Shown piece by piece: positions 9,980 to 18,060 of a DNA stretch of 64,000 nucleotides. Where the stretch lies: positions 496,001 to 560,000 of the forward strand of contig JAHCMK010000001.1 in assembly GCA_019192445.1 (NCBI GenBank). The letters are read 5' to 3'. The translations under genes were made by a program, and so were the position numbers. The DNA is from Oceanococcus sp. HetDA_MAG_MS8. GTDB taxonomy: Bacteria; Pseudomonadota; Gammaproteobacteria; Nevskiales; Oceanococcaceae. A model generated the notes under the pieces. The model worked only from the letters and a program-made list of their open reading frames with translations, searched no databases and had not been told where the DNA came from. Each line of letters begins with the position of its first letter. Positions within the stretch are counted from its first letter, which is position 1.

Positions 9980-11218
9980 CTAGTTGGCACGATCTCTCAT
10001 GGCGCAGGACGAACCGGGCATGGCTTCGGTCCAGATCGGATCCTTCAGATCATAGACTCGCGCTTGCATGTAGTCGACGGGGTCGCTGAGGTAATCAACT
10101 AAAGGGGGGTTCTCCAAGCTGGCCATTTCGCGTTGCCACTGTGTTTCATAGGCTGCTGCCCCGCCGCCAATAACAGGGGCCCAAGCGTCATGATGGCTGG
10201 GCAAAAACACCCTTGGGTGAGCATGTTCCACATAGAGGCGTGGATCTCGTAAACCAGACAAGGGTTGGTTGAACCCTACAATGGCTCCAATTTGCACATC
10301 GACGCATTGCGGAAACTGATTCAGTGCCTGTTGTACCGCTAGCCCTTCTTCCGTGGAATCGATGATCGGTCCCGTGGAATCGTGCCAAAGCAATGTGAAG
10401 TCGCCGATCTGGAAATGATAGGCCCAGGTGCCTCCTTGTTCGTCCCTCAAGGTTCCCAGGAAGCGGAGCAACTCTTCTGGGTCGCTATTGAGGTATCCAA
10501 GGTAAGGCAGAAGATTAGGAATATGGATGAAGGGCGTGTCTCCCGGCTCATAGGTTTGTGGCGATAATGCGCTATGGATGTGCTGAAGAATTGAAACCTC
10601 GCCCAAGCTTTGCCATAGCCTGACCTGTTGAGTGACTCCTGGGGCGGGTGTATCTGCCGTGCCTGTGATGAGGCAATCAAAGGACTGTTCCAAACCATCG
10701 GCTGCAGCATCTGCTTGTGCTGTTGAGCAGATCTCTTCAGAGCCAACGACCACAGCCCCACTTCGCCCAGCAATGTATCCCGCGTCCGCCATATGGTCGA
10801 AGTGTCCATGGCCCACGAAAATTGCCTCAGGTTGAATGGCAGCCAGTTCTTCTCGTCCAATTGGCACATAGTTGGCCTGTATGCCGATGGGTTCCCAGGC
10901 ATCCATCAGCCAAAGATGGCCGCCGGCGCTCATGATGAAGCTAGAAACGCCGAACCACCAAATTTTCACGGCATCGGGGTCTAGCGGCTTCGGTCCAAGT
11001 AGCTGCTCACGCGCAAGCTGCGTGTCAGAGCTGACTTTTTGTATTGGCAGTGCCTGCCACTCATCCAATGTGAAACGCTTACCCGAGGGTTTGTAGGTCT
11101 GCGATGGGAGAGTGGTCTGGGATTGCGTGAGTGGCTGTGAGGCTGTTTCGCAGCCGCTGAATGTTGTGGACACGACAATGCAGCACATACACGCGAATGC
11201 GTTCTTAGTCGCCATCAA
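9980..11218 (-). CDS. Predicted lipoprotein with metallo-beta-lactamase fold
   Basis: A 412-residue protein with a signal peptide ending in the lipobox FSGC at residues 20-23 and Glu at +2. The MBL zinc signature HGHFDHM is at about residues 137-143. The fold resembles the UlaG/RomA-type branch of L-ascorbate or N-acyl-phosphatidylethanolamine hydrolases, a weak impression. AGAAGG precedes the start. It stands divergent from the ceramidase-like lipoprotein at 11413, 194 bp away. Substrate unknown; a phosphodiester or lactone bond is typical for such proteins. Confidence 0.75.
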   Translation of the reverse strand: MMATKNAFACMCCIVVSTTFSGCETASQPLTQSQTTLPSQTYKPSGKRFTLDEWQALPIQKVSSDTQLAREQLLGPKPLDPDAVKIWWFGVSSFIMSAGGHLWLMDAWEPIGIQANYVPIGREELAAIQPEAIFVGHGHFDHMADAGYIAGRSGAVVVGSEEICSTAQADAAADGLEQSFDCLITGTADTPAPGVTQQVRLWQSLGEVSILQHIHSALSPQTYEPGDTPFIHIPNLLPYLGYLNSDPEELLRFLGTLRDEQGGTWAYHFQIGDFTLLWHDSTGPIIDSTEEGLAVQQALNQFPQCVDVQIGAIVGFNQPLSGLRDPRLYVEHAHPRVFLPSHHDAWAPVIGGGAAAYETQWQREMASLENPPLVDYLSDPVDYMQARVYDLKDPIWTEAMPGSSCAMRDRAN

Positions 11219-11412
11219 TAACCTTCTCTATTGCGTCTCCTCTGGTATGGCAGTTTAGCCTGATTCCCATTCATCGCTGGTCATTGATTGATCTCTGGCG
11301 AGCTGAAGAACACGCCTGGTTCGCAATATCCATACCTTGCCTTTTTCGACGGCCCGCCCTTAGTCTGCGGCCATGGGTGCGCGTGGGGCGCATCAATGAG
11401 GAGACAATTGCG

Positions 11413-13140
11413 ATGGTTTGGGGAATAGCTCGCCTGAGGGGCGCTGTTGCGGCTGTCCTAACGGGATTGATACTCGTAGGCTGTGGCACAGAGTCAGAGA
11501 ACGACTCTACCGGGCAACTCGTGGCTGCAGAGTCGTTCAAGGTTGGTACCGCGGAGGCATTGCATAATCCAAGCGGTGACATCTGTGTCGGAGGAGGAGC
11601 GACACTTTGTGGTCGACGTGTTGATGCCAGTTCCGCCGAAGCGATCGCTGATCCGCTGTTGGTCAAGGCGATGGCCATTACCGGGAAGAATGGCCAGTCT
11701 TTCGTTCTGGCGACCACGTCGAATATTGGCTACTTCGCCGCATATAAGCCTGAACAGGGCGGGCCGAATGGCATTTTCGACATGCGCTCAAGAATTAGCC
11801 AAGAGACTGGAGTGCCGATTAGCAACATTGTCGTCGTCAGCGACCATTCCCATAACGCCCCCGACACCATCGGTATCTGGGGTGGAGTGAGCCAAGATTA
11901 TCTTCGGATAACCGCAGAAGCGGTTGTGCAAGCTTCTGTACAAGCGGTTGCGAACCAAGTTCCCGCCAAACTGTTTGTGGCCGCCGTGAATCAAAATACC
12001 CAGCCGGTTGCAGGAGTCACCAAGGTTGAGTCTTCCGCCTACGCAGCGCCGCCTGCGGCGGATGAGTCCCGAGGCAATCCGAGTAATGAGTTTCGGGTGC
12101 TCGTCGCCGAAGCGGCGGAGGATGGGCGCCGCCTACTGACGTGGATGAACTACTCCCCGCATGCCACGGTTTGGAACGGCGTGGCCACCGACAAACTCAC
12201 CGGCGACTGGGCAGCCTGGGCTACCCAGGAGGCTGAGGCTCGCTACGGTGGTCGGGGCTTAGCAACTTTGGGCACCATGGGTGGAACCGACTGGAATAAG
12301 GGCGAGGGAGGCGCGCAAGAGCGCGAAGTCGAAGCTCGCGGCAGATTGCTTCGCTTGCTAGAAGCCGCCGAGAAGAATTTGCAGCCCGTCATTGGTGAGG
12401 ACGTTCTTGTACAAACCACCTTTATTCGCGAGTCAATCGCTCAGCCAGTACTGTTGCTCAACTACAAGCCGGGGCTACCAACCAATCAGCCGGGCACCCC
12501 TGGTGACGGCGTAGATGTACGCATTGATCGCACCCTCACCCCGCCTTTTTTACAAGGCACGGTGTTCGGTACCCACATTAGCGCTATTGCCATTGGCGAG
12601 GTTTTCATTTCCACATTTCCCGGCGAGCCCTTCGGAGAGCTTGAGCATGTGCTGCGTGAGCAGCAGCGGGTGATGGGTGCTCAAGCCTACTTTGTACTGG
12701 GGGCCGCCAACGATTTCTTCGGCTATATGGTCCATGAGCCAGAAACCTATGCTCAGTTATTCGAGGGGGGAGCGGCATGGCTGGCTGGGTGCCCGGAAAC
12801 GGAGATTCTCGATAGTCTAGGCGTCGCCAAGGAACCCGGTTGTGCCGACCATTGGACGCTGATGGTATCTCCCAGCATCGGGACACATATTATTTGCACA
12901 CTGCAAGACGCCGCGCAGGCTTTAGGTTTTGAGGTGCAAAACCGCAATGCGGAATGCCCTGTGCTCACTGCTTTGGACGGCGTAGCTGGGCCCGAAGACC
13001 TGCCGATGTTGCCAAGCGGAGCATGGGACCAATCGCACCCCGCAGTCGCTGCACTGGCCAAGGAGGCACTAAAGGAATGCGCTTCACGCGGGGCTTTGAG
13101 TAGCCTCTGCGCGAACTTAGTCGACATCCGCTATCCCTAG
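11413..13140 (+). CDS. Ceramidase-like lipoprotein with altered catalytic segment
   Basis: A 575-residue lipoprotein (lipobox LVGC at 21-24) related to the N-terminal domain of neutral ceramidases. Zinc-ligand motifs are recognisable: SDHSH (143-147), SPHAT with His 250, PGEPF with Glu 405, and GYMVHEPETY near 437-446. The segment that carries the nucleophilic serine in true ceramidases reads GGTDWNKG here (290-297), so the Ser-Pro-Asn signature is absent. The C-terminal domain of ceramidase is not obvious. Start chosen at 11413 after GAGGAG; an upstream in-frame start lacks a signal peptide. The TAG stop lies in the CTAG bordering the inverted-repeat element. Probably a secreted amide or ester hydrolase of unknown substrate, a remote paralogue of the gene at 23638. 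Confidence 0.7.
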   Translation: MVWGIARLRGAVAAVLTGLILVGCGTESENDSTGQLVAAESFKVGTAEALHNPSGDICVGGGATLCGRRVDASSAEAIADPLLVKAMAITGKNGQSFVLATTSNIGYFAAYKPEQGGPNGIFDMRSRISQETGVPISNIVVVSDHSHNAPDTIGIWGGVSQDYLRITAEAVVQASVQAVANQVPAKLFVAAVNQNTQPVAGVTKVESSAYAAPPAADESRGNPSNEFRVLVAEAAEDGRRLLTWMNYSPHATVWNGVATDKLTGDWAAWATQEAEARYGGRGLATLGTMGGTDWNKGEGGAQEREVEARGRLLRLLEAAEKNLQPVIGEDVLVQTTFIRESIAQPVLLLNYKPGLPTNQPGTPGDGVDVRIDRTLTPPFLQGTVFGTHISAIAIGEVFISTFPGEPFGELEHVLREQQRVMGAQAYFVLGAANDFFGYMVHEPETYAQLFEGGAAWLAGCPETEILDSLGVAKEPGCADHWTLMVSPSIGTHIICTLQDAAQALGFEVQNRNAECPVLTALDGVAGPEDLPMLPSGAWDQSHPAVAALAKEALKECASRGALSSLCANLVDIRYP

Positions 13141-13407
13141 TGTCCTGTCTCCGAAGTTCGTTGCATATCAGAGCCCCTCAAATCGTTCGATACAAGGCGC
13201 GCTCCGCCGGGAATGGTCATTCCCTTGCCAAGGAGCGCAACGCGGTAGCGGGCGATTTGAGGGGCTCCCTGCGGGCGAGCCAGAACGCGGCGTTCCGCGG
13301 TGTTGCGCTCGCTTGAAATGGAACAACCATTCCTGCGCGAGCGCGCCTAGCGGCACACCGCGTTCTGACTCGCTGATATGTAACGAACTTCGGAGACAGG
13401 ACACTAG
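13137..13407. mobile_element. MITE-like element with 31-bp terminal inverted repeats
   Basis: The ends are near-perfect inverted repeats: TGTCCTGTCTCCGAAGTTCG with continuation to about 13170, mirrored at about 13373-13403 with one mismatch in 30. A CTAG flanks each end (13137-13140 and 13404-13407), compatible with a 4-bp target duplication. Inside are two nested hairpins. The left one has arms 13171-13185 and 13253-13267 and a GGGAATG/CATTCCC core near 13209-13224; the right one has arms around 13275-13290 and 13357-13372. There is no coding sequence. The left left-half sequence recurs at about 47972-48032. It is a non-autonomous transposon or a REP/cruciform-type repeat. Confidence 0.75.
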
Positions 13408-13487
13408 AGAAACATCCGCCGCAAGGCCCAGAGTACGAAATTATCGAGCGGACAGAGATGTCGTAAAGCGAGCTTGGGGAGGCGCGT

Positions 13488-13799
13488 TTAACGCGGCTTG
13501 TACTGTCCATGAGCGTAGCCGCGGAGTACCCCTGATGGGCGTTTCTGACCATGCTTGGTTTTGCGTCCGGTCACGCGCTGACGCCATAAGCGAAAGGAGG
13601 AGGGTTTTAGCTCGCGGCGCATGAAGCGAATCACCTGTTTTTCCTGCAGGCCGTAGTTGCGCTCTATGGCTTCAAAAGGTGTGCGGTCCTCCCAGGCCAT
13701 TTCTATGATGCGGGATTTGTCTGCAGCACTCAAATCAGTGGCTTTTGAGCGTGCTTTGGGGCTGCCTGTTGTCTGCGCAGTCGGGGTGTTGGATCTCAT
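13488..13799 (-). CDS. DUF2805 / TIGR03643 family protein
   Basis: A 103-residue basic protein. The core from about residue 28 to 85, with IIEMAWEDRTPFEAIE and later FMRRELKPSSFRLWR and GRKTKH, is the signature of the TIGR03643 (DUF2805) family. The pattern looks like a small helix-turn-helix, so nucleic-acid binding is plausible; no function is established to my knowledge. Its ATG overlaps the stop of the upstream small gene by 4 bases. Genes of this family often sit near photolyase/cryptochrome-related genes, but none is here. Confidence 0.82.
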   Translation of the reverse strand: MRSNTPTAQTTGSPKARSKATDLSAADKSRIIEMAWEDRTPFEAIERNYGLQEKQVIRFMRRELKPSSFRLWRQRVTGRKTKHGQKRPSGVLRGYAHGQYKPR

Positions 13800-13996
13800 G
13801 ATTCGTCTAGACCAGACTGTTCATCGACCACCTTATGAAGTACGGCGGTTTGCAGTAACTGCTTCTCGTAATGGCGGTTACGTCGCTGCTTTTTGGCTTT
13901 GGCGCGTTTGCCGTAGCGCTTGTCCTGAATGATGTCGCTCATGCGGCTGAGATCATCGGCGCTGTGAATCTGGTTGGGTGATGTGCGACGCGTCAT
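13796..13996 (-). CDS. Small basic protein of unknown function coupled to the DUF2805 gene
   Basis: A 66-residue, strongly basic protein (MTRRTSPNQIHSADDLSRMS at the start, then a Lys/Arg-rich middle with KRAKAKKQRRNRHYEK). The ATG at 13996 follows GAGG at a good distance, and the gene overlaps DUF2805 by ATGA, so both should be translated together. I do not recognise the family. Charge suggests RNA or DNA binding. A longer in-frame start at 14059 has no ribosome site. Confidence 0.65.
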   Translation of the reverse strand: MTRRTSPNQIHSADDLSRMSDIIQDKRYGKRAKAKKQRRNRHYEKQLLQTAVLHKVVDEQSGLDES

Positions 13997-14149
13997 AACG
14001 GCCTCGAATGAGTGTGAAGCACGAAGACCACGACTTGGCCTCCGGTGGATCCCTCCCAATGCCTAATCTTTTGCGCGGAGTACTATCTCAGTGGGTTCAG
14101 AAGACGATTCCGCGGAAGTACAGCGAATGCTCCTTTGCTATTGCAGGGC

Positions 14150-14863
14150 TTAGCGCAGGTGCCGCCCGCCATCTAATGCCAATACGCGCCCAGTGATGTA
14201 CTCGCTTTGCATCAGGTAATCCACTGTTGCTTGCAGTTCACCGAAGCCACCTTCCTTTTCCATCAAGCTTTTGGCTTTGGCTTTGGCTTGGTAGGCCTCA
14301 TCGTCACCTTCGTTGAAGAGAAGCAGGGCTGGTGCAATGCTGTTGACCTTGATCTTGGGGGCGAGCTTTTGGGCGAAAGACATGGTGAGATTGTCCTGTG
14401 CAGCTTTGCTGGCTGCGTAGGCAATATGCTTCTTGCTGCCGTGACTGCTGACGTAGTCTCCAATATGGATGATGTCAGCGGGTGCGCCTGGGTGTTTCTG
14501 CAGCAGTGCCGCCAGCGACATATTGAGCTGGTAGGGTACGCCAACATGCACACGCATCATGGTGGCCATAATCTCGGGCAGGGCCAGGTCGGCGCTATCG
14601 CTGAGCCATTGCGATGCATTGTGAATCATGCATCGCAGATCAGCATGTTGAGCCTGAACAGCTTCAATCAAAGCGTGGACGCTGCCTTCATCGTTAAAGT
14701 CGCAGCGGTGCAGCTCTGCACCTCGCTCACGTAGCTTTTCTAAGCTGGGGTATTCCGTGCGAAAAGTCCCAATCACGGGGATCCCGCGCTGCAGCATTGT
14801 CTGCGCCAGAAATAAGCCAGCCCGACGCCCTACGCCGGTAATCAGCACATGCCCAGTTTTCAT
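14150..14863 (-). CDS. folM: Dihydromonapterin reductase FolM (short-chain dehydrogenase)
   Basis: A 237-residue SDR protein. The nucleotide motif is [16 protein letters not shown] (about residues 6-21); the GRRAG form, rather than TGxxxGIG, is typical of FolM and PTR1-like pteridine reductases. The active-site YAASKAA is at about 147-153 and the C-terminal end [13 protein letters not shown] is also FolM-like. It reduces dihydromonapterin to tetrahydromonapterin, the cofactor of bacterial phenylalanine hydroxylase. The ATG overlaps the folE stop by 4 bases, which sets the start at 14863. Confidence 0.88.
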   Translation of the reverse strand: MKTGHVLITGVGRRAGLFLAQTMLQRGIPVIGTFRTEYPSLEKLRERGAELHRCDFNDEGSVHALIEAVQAQHADLRCMIHNASQWLSDSADLALPEIMATMMRVHVGVPYQLNMSLAALLQKHPGAPADIIHIGDYVSSHGSKKHIAYAASKAAQDNLTMSFAQKLAPKIKVNSIAPALLLFNEGDDEAYQAKAKAKSLMEKEGGFGELQATVDYLMQSEYITGRVLALDGGRHLR

Positions 14864-15537
14864 GTGTTGAGAAACTCGGAACGCCGGTACGGATTCTCGG
14901 AGAAGCAGCCTCCCAGTGCCACAGTGCTGGTGTTGGAGTTGGCATCCTGTACGCCGCGAGACTTCACGCAATAGTGTGTCGCGTCAATGCTGACACCCAC
15001 ATCGTCGGTGTCCAGCAGGGTTTGCAGGGCCACCAGAATCTGGCGGGTGAGGCGTTCTTGTACCTGGGGTCGTTGCGCGAAGAAACGAACCACCCGGTTA
15101 ATTTTGGATAGGCCAATAATTTTATTCTTCGGGATGTAGGCCACTTTGGCGCTACCGTCGATGGTCACAAAGTGGTGCTCGCAGGTGCTGATCAGGTCGA
15201 TATCCCGAATTTTCACCATTTCATCCACGCGCATTTTGTTGTCGATGACGGACAACTTGGGGAATTTGGTGTAGTCCAAGCCGGAGAAGATCTCGTGCAC
15301 ATACATCTTGGCGATGCGGTGCGGAGTTTCCATAAGACTGTCGTCAGCGAGGTCTAAACCGAGCGTGCGCATCACCTCGGTCATGGAAGATTTGATGCGC
15401 TCATACTTCTGCTCGGCGCTTAGGCCATTGTCCAACATTGGGGTTTCAAGCCCCTGCTCGATGAGGGCATCGCGCACAAGTCGGGCTTCTGGGCTCAGCT
15501 CAGGCTGAGTCGCAAGACGAACAGCATTCATGGTCAT
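14860..15537 (-). CDS. folE: GTP cyclohydrolase I, type FolE
   Basis: A 225-residue GTP cyclohydrolase I that converts GTP to 7,8-dihydroneopterin triphosphate. Family features include [17 protein letters not shown] (about 70-86), the zinc and active-site motif [12 protein letters not shown] (about 116-127), [20 protein letters not shown] and CVKSRGVQD with the zinc Cys. It is the middle gene of folX-folE-folM, so in this cell the product is probably steered to tetrahydromonapterin as well as folate. Confidence 0.95.
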   Translation of the reverse strand: MTMNAVRLATQPELSPEARLVRDALIEQGLETPMLDNGLSAEQKYERIKSSMTEVMRTLGLDLADDSLMETPHRIAKMYVHEIFSGLDYTKFPKLSVIDNKMRVDEMVKIRDIDLISTCEHHFVTIDGSAKVAYIPKNKIIGLSKINRVVRFFAQRPQVQERLTRQILVALQTLLDTDDVGVSIDATHYCVKSRGVQDANSNTSTVALGGCFSENPYRRSEFLNT

Positions 15538-15559
15538 TGTGGTTCTCTGCAGGGTAGGG

Positions 15560-15937
15560 TTAATCGGTTTTTTTATGTTCTAGAGTGACCGCGACAGAGT
15601 CTGCAAATCGCAGTGCATGCGGCTTATCAATAGTGACTTGCGCTCTACGCACGGCGGAGTGTGTACAGCAAATGTTCAACACCTCGTGCACCAATCGTTC
15701 CAGCAGCAGGAATCGGCCATTCTCCACATGGGCGATGATTGCTTTGGTGATGGTCTTGTAATTCAGTGCAGCGTCTACCTCGTCATCCACAATACCCGGA
15801 TTGATGAGGTGGTCAATCTCCACTTGAATCACCACATCTTGTGGCTTCGCTTGCTCCTCGGGGTTGAAGCCGATGAAGGTGCGCAGCCGTAAATTCGTGA
15901 TGCGTATGGTGGCAATGGAACAAAGAACGGCGCTCAC
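15560..15937 (-). CDS. folX: Dihydroneopterin triphosphate 2'-epimerase FolX
   Basis: A 125-residue tunnelling-fold protein. Core motifs are [18 protein letters not shown] (about residues 9-26), [30 protein letters not shown] and the closing [18 protein letters not shown]. The NLRLRTFIG segment and RFADSV distinguish FolX from the related aldolase FolB. It epimerises dihydroneopterin triphosphate to the monapterin form. The GTG at 15937 is preferred, since GGAG stands 6 bases upstream and the remaining N-terminus then matches FolX length. FolB is the alternative. Confidence 0.82.
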   Translation of the reverse strand: MSAVLCSIATIRITNLRLRTFIGFNPEEQAKPQDVVIQVEIDHLINPGIVDDEVDAALNYKTITKAIIAHVENGRFLLLERLVHEVLNICCTHSAVRRAQVTIDKPHALRFADSVAVTLEHKKTD

Positions 15938-16162
15938 GGCAACTCCACAGGTGTACAAAACCAAGACAGGGCAACCAAAAGATAGCAGAGGCTGGCAGAA
16001 AATGGGAGGGGATAGGCCCAAAAATGTGAATGGCCGTCGTTCATGGGCCTATACAAGACCTAGACGACGGATCGATGCAAGCAGACGGCGGCGGGATAGA
16101 GCCCCTCGAGTCATCAAGTAAAGCGACCGTTGCCCACGGAGCGCAGGCTAGGTATGCCAGAC

Positions 16163-16200
16163 AAAAAAAGGCCCCGCCGTACACGAGGTAGGGCGGGGCC
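16163..16200 (-). terminator. Strong Rho-independent terminator after the 16216 lipoprotein gene
   Basis: GGCCCCGCC (16170-16178) pairs with GGCGGGGCC (16192-16200) around a 13-base loop. On the minus strand the stem is followed by seven T (complement of 16163-16169). It lies 16 bp after the lipoprotein stop. Confidence 0.92.
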
Positions 16201-16215
16201 GCGGTATGTGTAGGC

Positions 16216-17106
16216 TTATTGTGTGGCCGGAGGCTCTACAAAGCGGCCATCCGTGCAGATTTCATGCACAAATACGTTCTGGCCCAGATCGGCGCTTAGC
16301 AAATCTGAACTGAAACTCAGACGAACTTGGTCGTAAGGTTGGCTGGTACGGTAACCCACCAAGGCATGGGTGCCACCAGCGATTTGGTCCGTGCTGAAGC
16401 CCAGCAGGGATAAGCCGCTGGCGTCAATCTGGGCGCCACTTTCCTGCACCTCTCCATCCAGCAACGTATCTAAGGAAATACTGGATAGCAGGCCAAGGTC
16501 GAGCAAAGAGGGCGGGAAGCTTACAGTGGCAACTGCGAAGCGGTTCAAACCGATCTGCTGTCCTTCCGGTAACGAAAACAAGATATCCAGGGAATTCAAC
16601 GACCCTAATAGCCCGGCTGCGGTTTGAGTGACAACTGCTGCGGTGGTGAGGTCGCCATCGAGAGCAAGCACGCGATCGTTCACGCTGTTGAGCAGAGCAT
16701 TGACGCTATCGCCGGAGAGCAGGTCTAAAAGCCCACCCACAACGCTACCCACTAAGCCCCCGGCTGAGACCTCAAGGTCAACGCCACCGAAAGTGCTTAA
16801 GCTTCGGGTACAAACGAAGCCCAGGGTTTGCTCCTCAAAGGGGCCGCTGGAGACAACGACTTCACCGTTTTGAACAATCTGACCACCAACACTTCCGTCG
16901 TTGGGGAAGGCTGTTTGGCTATTGCTCCCGTCGCCCGTGGTGTTGCCCTGGTCATCAATGCCAGAATCCGGATTGACGGATTGCTCAAAGGGCCCACTAC
17001 CCCCATCAAAGCCACTACCAGCTGAGCCACTGTTGGCTTCTAAACAGCCTGTTAAGGGTATGGTCACACCCATAGCGAGCAGCAGGGGAATAAAACGGTT
17101 GGTCAT
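16216..17106 (-). CDS. Predicted lipoprotein of unknown function
   Basis: A 296-residue protein with a signal peptide and lipobox LTGC near residues 18-21, followed by a Gly/Ser/Asp-rich linker to about residue 90 that probably spans away from the membrane. The rest is rich in Leu/Gly/Ser with regular leucine spacing, suggesting a beta or amphipathic structure. Only two further cysteines are visible (FVCTRS and HEICTD), which could form a disulphide joining both ends of the domain. I recognise no family. It is monocistronic, with its own strong terminator. Confidence 0.7.
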   Translation of the reverse strand: MTNRFIPLLLAMGVTIPLTGCLEANSGSAGSGFDGGSGPFEQSVNPDSGIDDQGNTTGDGSNSQTAFPNDGSVGGQIVQNGEVVVSSGPFEEQTLGFVCTRSLSTFGGVDLEVSAGGLVGSVVGGLLDLLSGDSVNALLNSVNDRVLALDGDLTTAAVVTQTAAGLLGSLNSLDILFSLPEGQQIGLNRFAVATVSFPPSLLDLGLLSSISLDTLLDGEVQESGAQIDASGLSLLGFSTDQIAGGTHALVGYRTSQPYDQVRLSFSSDLLSADLGQNVFVHEICTDGRFVEPPATQ

Positions 17107-17345
17107 CAGGAGCCTGTCCCATAGTGTTAAACGATAGCCTGAACTTTAGCCATTAGGGCAAGGTGTATAGCCCGCCGTATGCAGGCAGCTGCTGTCATCT
17201 GCGTCTGATTTTGTGTGGGCCTTGTCTGACAGGCTAGCCAGGGTGCACTCGGCCATGACTAACCTGGCTTGCAGAATGACCTTGGCCAAAGTCCCGCGGA
17301 GGGGTGCCAGCAACGGCCGTCTGGGCCAGAACCAATGAGGTCTAA

Positions 17346-17930
17346 CTATGGATTGACCTCCTGATACACCCAATCGCCCTCTACACCCCGCTGCGATTGC
17401 CACCGCTGTTGTGGCTTTTGCAGGCGTAGGTGATCGACAGCCTCAATCTGCAATATCAAAGCGCAAAAGTTTGGAGGTGGCTTGTCTAAGCAGACGCTCT
17501 CCCATTCGTGGCGTTCATCACTCACAGGCTCTCCCGGACTGAGCCAATGAAACTGGGCGCGCGCACTGTCTGAGAGCGTCGCCCACAGTTCCAGGCGGCT
17601 TTGGGCTGCATGATGCTCAGCGTGGATGAGGCGGAGCGTGCCGGCTAAGCGGAATTGCTCCCGCGTGCGCGTGAAATACCAGCAGGCTTCGGCGGCCGGG
17701 TTTGTGCGTATATGTTCTGTTTTCTGGCTGCGTTGATCCGTCACCATCAACAGCCGGTGTTGCTGATGGTCGAATTGTCTACAGACTAAGGTCCGAACGG
17801 CCGGTTGCCCATTGCTACCAACAGTTGCGATTTGCACATAGCGGTTATGCGCCTCGCGCCGGTTCTTTTTGATGGCTTGTCGCAAGGAGTTGACCCAGTT
17901 GTAGGGTGCCTCTGCTGCCGCTTGGTTCAT
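17346..17930 (-). CDS. Pyridoxamine 5'-phosphate oxidase-like flavin protein
   Basis: A 194-residue split-barrel protein of the Alr4036/Pyridox_oxase_2 group. Signs are the opening with ATVGSNGQPAVRTLVCR near 35-51, DQRSQKTEHI (65-74), AEACWYFTRTREQFRLAG (80-97), WLSPGEP and the family ending in RLQKPQQRWQSQRG. It binds FMN in this family; the usual substrate is unknown and true PdxH activity is not implied. A monocistronic gene in the lipoprotein region, with no signal peptide. Confidence 0.82.
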   Translation of the reverse strand: MNQAAAEAPYNWVNSLRQAIKKNRREAHNRYVQIATVGSNGQPAVRTLVCRQFDHQQHRLLMVTDQRSQKTEHIRTNPAAEACWYFTRTREQFRLAGTLRLIHAEHHAAQSRLELWATLSDSARAQFHWLSPGEPVSDERHEWESVCLDKPPPNFCALILQIEAVDHLRLQKPQQRWQSQRGVEGDWVYQEVNP

Positions 17931-18060
17931 GGAGTTGCTCGCCCGGCAATGTGTGCTGAGTTACGCCGGCAGCATGGGTTTAGTTGCGCGCGAACCGCCT
18001 GGGCAAGCGGTGAAAATCGCGACGCTTATCATCAATACGCCAAAAATGGATGGGCTGGCG

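Noticed and set aside
13137-13407. Possible CRISPR or phage attachment site
   Set aside because: There is one inverted pair and no regularly spaced direct repeats; no cas genes or integrase nearby.
17146-17403. 85-residue minus-strand frame between the lipoprotein and flavin oxidase genes
   Set aside because: It overlaps the end of the oxidase gene and has no motif or ribosome site.
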